Assembly: GCF_049800955.1 (NCBI RefSeq)
Contig: NZ_JBNAGA010000001.1
Location: 1,054,001 to 1,118,000, forward strand
Reading direction: 5' to 3'
DNA length: 64,000 nucleotides
From: JAKVBH01 sp049800955
Lineage (GTDB): Bacteria; Pseudomonadota; Alphaproteobacteria; Rhodobacterales; Rhodobacteraceae
Made by a program: the position numbers and the translations under genes. Below are positions 58,563 to 64,000 of the stretch, in pieces. Under the pieces are notes generated by a model. The model did not search any database. It saw nothing but the letters and a program-made list of their open reading frames with translations, and was not told the DNA's origin. Position 1 is the first letter of the stretch, and each line of letters opens with the position of its first letter.

Positions 58563-60560
58563 ATGATCCCCGAAATAGGACAGATAGCTCTTGTCATGGC
58601 GCTTGGCGTGGCGCTCGTGCAATCGACTGTGCCGATGTATGGCGCAGCCAAGGGCAATACGCTTTTCATGCAATTGGGCATCTCGACGGCCATCGGCCAG
58701 TTCGTTTTATGTGCCGTTGCCTTTGCGGCGCTCATGTGGGCGTTTGTGGTGAGCGATTTCACGGTTGTGAACGTCGTTCAGAACTCCAATTCGCTCAAAC
58801 CCATGATCTACAAAGTGGCCGCCACATGGGGCAGCCATGAGGGCTCGTTGCTCTTGTGGACCTTGATCCTCGCGCTTTTTGGCGCGGGCGTCGCGGTCTT
58901 TGGGGCCAATATTCCCAATGCCTTGCGGGCACGCACGCTCTCGGTGCAGGGGTGGATTTCGGTGGGGTTCCTGAGCTTCATGCTCTTCACCTCCAACCCG
59001 TTTGACCGGATTTTCCCGGCCCCCCCGGATGGCAATGACCTCAACCCTTTGTTGCAAGACATCGGTCTCGCGCTGCACCCGCCTCTGCTCTACATCGGCT
59101 ATGTCGGCTTCTCGATCGTGTTTTCCTTCGCCGTGGCAGCCCTCATCGAAGGGCGCGTGGACGCGGCCTGGGCCCGCTGGGTCCGGCCCTGGACGCTGGC
59201 GGCGTGGATCGCGCTCACGGGCGGGATCGCGCTTGGGTCCTGGTGGGCGTATTACGAGCTTGGCTGGGGCGGCTGGTGGTTCTGGGACCCGGTCGAAAAC
59301 GTCTCCTTTATGCCCTGGCTTCTGGGCACGGCGCTCTTGCATTCCGCCATCGTGACGGAAAAGCGCGGGGCGTTCAAAAGCTGGACCATACTGCTGGCGA
59401 TCCTGACCTTCTCGCTCTCGCTACTGGGGACCTTCATCGTGCGCTCTGGCCTGTTGACCTCGGTGCATGCCTTTGCGGTCGATCCGGAGCGCGGGGTGTA
59501 TATCCTCGGTCTTCTGGCTGTCTCCATAGGTGGCTCGCTCACGCTTTACGCCTGGCGCGCGCCGCAGATGGAGGGTGGGGGTCTCTTCCAGCCGGTGAGC
59601 CGCGAAGGCGGCCTGCTGGTCAACAACTTGCTTTTGGCCACGGCCACGGGGACGGTTCTCTTCGGGACGCTCTATCCGCTCTTCCTGGAAGGCGTCACGG
59701 GAGATAAAATCTCGGTTGGTCCACCCTTCTTCAACATGTCCTTTGTGCCGCTCATGCTGCCTTTGATCTTCGTGATGGGCATGGGGCCGTTTCTCAGCTG
59801 GAAACGCGCCGATCTCGGGGCTGTTGTGCAGCGGCTGAAATGGCTGATGGGTCTTACGGGATTGGCGGTCCTCGTGATCTGGTATGTCGTGACGAAAGGC
59901 CCTGTTCTGGCGGTCTTGTCCTTTGCTCTGGGCCTGTGGCTTTTCGCAGCAACGGCGATGGAATGGGCCGGGCGCATCAAGCTGGGCTCGGCCCCGCTGG
60001 CGGAGAGCTGGCGGCGCGCGAAGGGCTTGCCGCGAGCGACCCATGGGATGACCATGGCGCATCTGGGCCTTGCGGTTTGCATCTTCGGCTTTGTCGGCTC
60101 ATCTGCCTGGAAAGATGACATCGTGACCTTCGCAGAAGTCGGTACGGATGTGGAGATCGCGGGCTTCACCCTCACGTTCGAGGGGATGGAGCGCGTGCAA
60201 GGTCCGAACTACACCGCCAATCGCGCCACGCTGACGGTGACCCGCGATGGTGAGTTCGTGACCGTTCTCAATCCGGAGCGGCGGACCTATCCCGTCGCCG
60301 GGATGGCCACGACGGAAAGTGCGATCCGCCATTCATGGGCGGGCGATCTCTACACGTCCGTCGCGGAACCTGCGGCACAGACGGGTGGGAACATCTGGAC
60401 CCTGCGCATCATCTACGAGCCTTTGGTCAACTTCATCTGGCTGGGCACGTTGATGCTTGTCATTGGCGGATGCCTGTCCCTGTCGGACAGACGCTTGCGA
60501 GTGGGCGCGCCCAAGCGCTCGCGGACCGCGCTTCCCGCGCAAGCCACCCCTGCGGAGTAG
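58563..60560 (+). CDS. ccmF: Cytochrome c maturation protein CcmF
   Basis: CcmF is the core of the haem lyase that attaches haem to c-type apocytochromes in the periplasm. The 665-residue protein has about 14 transmembrane helices and the WWD haem-binding motif region GWGGWWFWDPVENVSFMPW. It is followed by ccmG, ccmH and ccmI in an operon with short gaps and overlaps. GAGGAGG precedes the ATG. Confidence 0.96.
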   Translation: MIPEIGQIALVMALGVALVQSTVPMYGAAKGNTLFMQLGISTAIGQFVLCAVAFAALMWAFVVSDFTVVNVVQNSNSLKPMIYKVAATWGSHEGSLLLWTLILALFGAGVAVFGANIPNALRARTLSVQGWISVGFLSFMLFTSNPFDRIFPAPPDGNDLNPLLQDIGLALHPPLLYIGYVGFSIVFSFAVAALIEGRVDAAWARWVRPWTLAAWIALTGGIALGSWWAYYELGWGGWWFWDPVENVSFMPWLLGTALLHSAIVTEKRGAFKSWTILLAILTFSLSLLGTFIVRSGLLTSVHAFAVDPERGVYILGLLAVSIGGSLTLYAWRAPQMEGGGLFQPVSREGGLLVNNLLLATATGTVLFGTLYPLFLEGVTGDKISVGPPFFNMSFVPLMLPLIFVMGMGPFLSWKRADLGAVVQRLKWLMGLTGLAVLVIWYVVTKGPVLAVLSFALGLWLFAATAMEWAGRIKLGSAPLAESWRRAKGLPRATHGMTMAHLGLAVCIFGFVGSSAWKDDIVTFAEVGTDVEIAGFTLTFEGMERVQGPNYTANRATLTVTRDGEFVTVLNPERRTYPVAGMATTESAIRHSWAGDLYTSVAEPAAQTGGNIWTLRIIYEPLVNFIWLGTLMLVIGGCLSLSDRRLRVGAPKRSRTALPAQATPAE

Positions 60561-60563
60561 ATC

Positions 60564-61118
60564 ATGCGGCAAATACTGGTTTTTGTGCCTCTTATCGTGG
60601 TGCTGGTCATCGGCGGGTTTTTCCTGTGGGGGCTCAACCCCAACCGCGATCCAAATGCGATCCCCTCGGTCCTGATCTCCCAGCCTGCGCCGGTGTTTGA
60701 TCTTGAGGCTGTGCCCGGCGTTGACGTGCCGGGCCTGGCCACGGCGGATTTGACGGACCGGCCCGATCCTGCTGTGGTCAACGTGTTTGCATCCTGGTGT
60801 GTGCCCTGCCGGGCTGAGCACAAGGTGCTGACGCGGCTGGCCAAATCCGAAGGGTTTGACCTGATGGGCATCAACTACAAGGACCGCGCAGAGGATGCGT
60901 CCCGCTGGCTGGAAGATCTGGGCAATCCCTACAAGCGGATCGGCTTTGATCTCTCGGGCCGCGCCGGGATCGAATGGGGCATCTCAGGTGTGCCGGAGAC
61001 CTTCATCATCGGTCGGGATGGCACGGTTGTCTGGCGGTTCGTCGGGCCCATCGTCACGGAACAGGCGCAAGACGAGCTGCGTGCGGCCTTGGCCCAGGCA
61101 CGAGGGGCGGGCGTATGA
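60564..61118 (+). CDS. ccmG: Thiol-disulfide protein CcmG (DsbE)
   Basis: The 184-residue protein has an N-terminal membrane anchor (about 5-24) and a thioredoxin domain with C79-V-P-C82 (SWCVPCRAEH). It keeps apocytochrome haem-binding cysteines reduced. It starts three bases after ccmF and ends overlapping ccmH by four bases. VPET near the C-terminus holds the cis-proline region. Confidence 0.95.
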   Translation: MRQILVFVPLIVVLVIGGFFLWGLNPNRDPNAIPSVLISQPAPVFDLEAVPGVDVPGLATADLTDRPDPAVVNVFASWCVPCRAEHKVLTRLAKSEGFDLMGINYKDRAEDASRWLEDLGNPYKRIGFDLSGRAGIEWGISGVPETFIIGRDGTVVWRFVGPIVTEQAQDELRAALAQARGAGV

Positions 61119-61594
61119 GGCATGTGATGTTGATCCTCGCCTTGGTCTTCGCCGGGCCAGCCTTTGCGGTTGAGCCGGATGAAGTGCTGGCCGATCCAGT
61201 GCTGGAGGAGCGCGCGCGGGAGATTTCCAAGAATGTCCGCTGTGTGGTGTGCCAGAATGAGCCGATTGACAGCTCCAACGCCGGGGTTGCGCGGGATCTG
61301 CGTATCCTGATCCGCGAGCGGTTGGTGGCCGGTGATACGAATGCCGAAGTGGAGGCCTTCCTCGTGGCGCGCTACGGCGATTACGTGCTCTTCAAGCCGC
61401 CCTTCAAGCCCAGCACTTATGCGCTCTGGCTGGCGCCGGTAGCGTTGATTGGATTTGGCGGGCTGGCTGCGTATTCCGCCTTCGCACGTCGAAAGAAGCA
61501 AGCGGTTGTAGGCTTGAGTGCGGATGAAGATGCAGAGGCAGAAGCCCTTTTGGCGCAGTTTGCCGAGAAAGACGGAAAGAACGACAAGACATGA
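61115..61594 (+). CDS. ccmH: Cytochrome c maturation protein CcmH (CcmL-type)
   Basis: The 159-residue protein has a signal peptide (about 1-18), the apocytochrome-interacting R-C43-V-V-C46 motif (NVRCVVCQNEPI), and one C-terminal transmembrane helix (about 104-125). It exchanges thiols with CcmG. The ATG at 61115 overlaps the ccmG stop as ATGA. Its stop overlaps the ccmI start likewise. Confidence 0.94.
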   Translation: MRHVMLILALVFAGPAFAVEPDEVLADPVLEERAREISKNVRCVVCQNEPIDSSNAGVARDLRILIRERLVAGDTNAEVEAFLVARYGDYVLFKPPFKPSTYALWLAPVALIGFGGLAAYSAFARRKKQAVVGLSADEDAEAEALLAQFAEKDGKNDKT

Positions 61595-62742
61595 TGCTCT
61601 GGATCGCCGGTGCGGCGCTGGCCGTGATGACAATTGCCTTTGTGGTGGCGCCCTTGGTGCGGCGCAGCGATGAGGCCCATGTGGATCACGCAGAAGGTGC
61701 CTTGGCCATCTTTGCGGATCAGATCGCAGAGGTTGAACGCGAGGCTGACCAGGGGCTCATTTCGGGCGCGGAAGCGGAAGCGGCCAAGGTCGAGATCAAG
61801 CGCCGCATGCTGGCGGTGGCCAAAACGCGTGGCAGCTCTGTTTCTGAGCGCTCCGGGCGTGGGCTGATTGTCGTCTTGGCGCTGATTGTGCCTGTCATCG
61901 GTGGGGGGCTGTATTGGCAGCTGGGCAGTCCCGATGTTCCAAGCCAACCCTATGCCAGCCGTGCAGACGAGCGGGCCAATTCCAACGAGGTTGCGCAACT
62001 GGCAAGCCGCCTGCGCACACGTCTGCTCGAAGATGAATCGGGCGGGCCAACAGATGGTTGGGTCCTCTTGGGCCAGACCTATTTTCGCATGGGCCGCTAT
62101 GGCGATGCAGCGCTGGCCTTCGCCCGTGTGATTGACAGGCCAGAGGCCACCGCGGGCATGTTGACGCAATATGCCGAGGCGCTGATTGCCTCCGAGGACG
62201 GGCTGGTGACAAACCGTGCCGCTGTGATCCTTGAGCGGGCGATGGCGATGGAGCCGCGCAATCCTGCCGCCACCTATTATCAGGCGCAATGGCTCGATCA
62301 GGAAGGCCGCGCCGAGGAAGCGCAAGCCCTGCTGGCCGATCGGTTGGGCCTTGAGACCTCCTACCAGCCATGGATGGATATCTTCGTCGAACAGATCAAT
62401 CGCATCGCGGCGCAATCCGGCGGCGCGCCTGTCAGCGTGGAAGACTTTGTGGAGCAGCCCCGCGGCCCGTCTCAGGAAGATATGAACGCCGCGGCCGAAA
62501 TGTCGGCTGAGGATCGCAGCGCCATGATCCAATCCATGGTTGAGGGTCTGGCCGCGCGGCTGGAAGACGAGCCGGACGATCTGGATGGCTGGTTGCAATT
62601 GGGCCGGGCCTATCTGGTCCTGCAACAACCGCAGCAGGCCCGCGCGGCCTATGAGGCGGCAGAAGGTCTGTTGCAAGCACTGCCTGTCGACGATCCGCGC
62701 CGCGCAGTGGTCGCCCAAGGGTTGGAAGCGGCAGGCGGTTAA
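61591..62742 (+). CDS. ccmI: Cytochrome c maturation protein CcmI
   Basis: The 383-residue protein has two N-terminal transmembrane helices (about 3-22 and 90-108) joined by a coiled, acidic cytoplasmic loop, and a TPR-type periplasmic domain (about 125-380). It delivers apocytochromes to the CcmF-CcmH complex. It overlaps ccmH by four bases and converges on the ScsB gene with a 14-base gap. Confidence 0.93.
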   Translation: MMLWIAGAALAVMTIAFVVAPLVRRSDEAHVDHAEGALAIFADQIAEVEREADQGLISGAEAEAAKVEIKRRMLAVAKTRGSSVSERSGRGLIVVLALIVPVIGGGLYWQLGSPDVPSQPYASRADERANSNEVAQLASRLRTRLLEDESGGPTDGWVLLGQTYFRMGRYGDAALAFARVIDRPEATAGMLTQYAEALIASEDGLVTNRAAVILERAMAMEPRNPAATYYQAQWLDQEGRAEEAQALLADRLGLETSYQPWMDIFVEQINRIAAQSGGAPVSVEDFVEQPRGPSQEDMNAAAEMSAEDRSAMIQSMVEGLAARLEDEPDDLDGWLQLGRAYLVLQQPQQARAAYEAAEGLLQALPVDDPRRAVVAQGLEAAGG

Positions 62743-62756
62743 ACCTCAGCCGCCGG

Positions 62757-64000
62757 TCAACGTGCCGCGTCAATCGCGTCGGTCACGGATTGCGCTGTCA
62801 GCAACTCGGGCAGCGGTATGCCTTGCGGTGCTGCCGGTCCGTAGACCACGTTGAACGGGATACCGAACCGACCATAGCTTTGAAGATAGCTCTGGATCGT
62901 GGCATCTGGCCGGGTCCAGTCCGCCTGCATGGGCAAGAGGTTTTCGTCTTCAAAAAGGCTTGCAACGGGCTCACGGTCCAGCACCAGGGCCTTGTTGGCT
63001 TTGCAGGTCAGGCACCAATCCGCTGTCACATCAACGAAGACCACACGGCCATCGGCCACTTCCTCGGCAATGCGTGCCTGATCAAACACAGCCCAGTTTG
63101 TGTCGGAAACCAGCTGCGCCGGGGCGGCGAGAGCGGCGGGGAGGGCAAGGGCGGCCACGGAAAGCGCGCTGAGTACCATGCCGCGTTTGGGCAGGCGCAG
63201 GATCATGAGCGCAAGGATCGCCGCAGCAATGGCGGCCATGACCAGCGCGGCGCGCAGGCCCGCCGATGCCCAGAGGATGGATAGCAGCCACAGGGCGGTG
63301 AGCCCCAGCAGCGCGCCCAGACCCCATTTGACCTTGACCATCCACGCGCCCGGGCGTGGCAGCGCCGTGATCAAACCGGGCAGCAGCGCAAAGAGCAGGT
63401 AGGGCAGGGCCAGACCGAGGCCAAGCGCCGTGAAGATGACCACGACATCAAGCGCACCCCCCGCGAGCGCGAAGGCCACGGCCGTGCCCAGGAAAGGCGC
63501 AGAACAGGGCGTTGCCATCACAGCTGCAAACGCGCCCGTGGCGTAATCTCCCAGCAGACCGGCGCCCTGCGGCCCGCCCATGCGTGTTTGCAGACCATCA
63601 GGCAGGTTGATCTCAAAAAGCCCCGCCATGTTGGCCGCAAACAGAACCATGAGAAGGATCATGAGCGACAAAAACACCGGGCTTTGAAACTGAATACCCC
63701 AGCCTACCATGCGCCCCATGCCTTGCAGGCTCAAAACGATGGCGGCGAGCAGCCACATGAAGCTCACGATCCCCAAGGCTGAGGCCAGAAACCCTGCCCG
63801 TACCCGAGCGGGGCCTTGTGTTGCTGTCTCCAACGCGTGGCCGATTTTCAGGGACAGGACCGGCAGGACGCAGGGCATCACATTGAGGATCAACCCGCCA
63901 AGAATGGCGATGAGGGCCGTCATCAAAAGCCCGGTGCCCACCGGCGCGGGCAGGGGGGCATTGGCTTGGGCTGCGGCCGCGGTGACAGCCCAGGCGCCGT
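62757..64000 (-). CDS. DsbD/ScsB-type protein-disulfide reductase, partial
   Basis: The frame is open to the right edge, so only the C-terminal part of the protein is present. It has eight membrane helices with paired cysteine regions NVMPCVLPVLS and MATPCSAPFLG (the transmembrane electron-passing pair) and a C-terminal thioredoxin domain with DWCLTCKANK. Such proteins pass electrons from cytoplasmic thioredoxin to periplasmic partners, here plausibly CcmG and DsbA-type proteins. An N-terminal periplasmic domain probably lies outside the window. It is convergent with ccmI. Confidence 0.9.
   Translation of the reverse strand, partial: GAWAVTAAAAQANAPLPAPVGTGLLMTALIAILGGLILNVMPCVLPVLSLKIGHALETATQGPARVRAGFLASALGIVSFMWLLAAIVLSLQGMGRMVGWGIQFQSPVFLSLMILLMVLFAANMAGLFEINLPDGLQTRMGGPQGAGLLGDYATGAFAAVMATPCSAPFLGTAVAFALAGGALDVVVIFTALGLGLALPYLLFALLPGLITALPRPGAWMVKVKWGLGALLGLTALWLLSILWASAGLRAALVMAAIAAAILALMILRLPKRGMVLSALSVAALALPAALAAPAQLVSDTNWAVFDQARIAEEVADGRVVFVDVTADWCLTCKANKALVLDREPVASLFEDENLLPMQADWTRPDATIQSYLQSYGRFGIPFNVVYGPAAPQGIPLPELLTAQSVTDAIDAAR

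Overview
The window reads as chromosomal DNA of an alphaproteobacterium of the order Rhodobacterales (Roseobacter/Rhodobacter type). The reasons are a high-GC genome with ALA-synthase HemA of the Rhodobacter type (PLP lysine at residue 248), three proteins ending in a VPLPA sorting tail, an FnrL-type box in front of hemA, TRAP transporters, a CcmF-CcmG-CcmH-CcmI cytochrome c maturation operon and the AmiC/PBP1A/RF2 neighbourhood typical of alphaproteobacteria. No rRNA, tRNA or CRISPR array was seen.

Layout. 0-7 kb holds a homogentisate (tyrosine/phenylalanine) catabolic operon on the minus strand (hmgA, a previously easy-to-miss 37-residue membrane ORF, fahA, an MBL-fold hydrolase with only one intact metal site), a divergent MarR regulator with a palindrome in the shared promoter, an alpha/beta hydrolase with the complete residue set of fluoroacetate dehalogenase, and an M20 dipeptidase. 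7-27 kb is mostly housekeeping: VPLPA proteins, hemA, a RodZ-like protein with a duplicated C-terminal domain, ispG, an orphan histidine kinase, a DsbA-like oxidoreductase, a BepA-like protease, an aminotransferase, amiC, an amidase, prfB, a desaturase and mrcA.

About 27-50.6 kb, between mrcA and gatB, looks like an accessory region: many small regulators (LysR, AraC, XRE, ECF sigma), two methyltransferases, a class A beta-lactamase, a MATE pump, a molybdopterin oxidoreductase pair, a shortened tyrosine recombinase, a frameshifted GNAT pseudogene and long stretches without genes. Its clearest functional unit is an ECF41 sigma factor gene preceded by a carboxymuconolactone-decarboxylase/AhpD-like gene whose promoter region carries exactly the ECF41 recognition sequence. 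Its strangest gene is a fusion in which a lipoprotein signal replaces the sigma-2 domain of an ECF42-type sigma factor.

50.7-64 kb returns to core functions: gatB, a DUF2189 membrane protein, a DctPQM TRAP transporter with a strong intercistronic hairpin and an inserted YjbR gene, a large imperfect inverted repeat, the ccmFGHI operon and the 3' part of an ScsB/DsbD-type reductase that runs off the right edge. A recurring composite intergenic element (a GC hairpin followed by a conserved tail) occurs three times and supplies coding ends to two genes.
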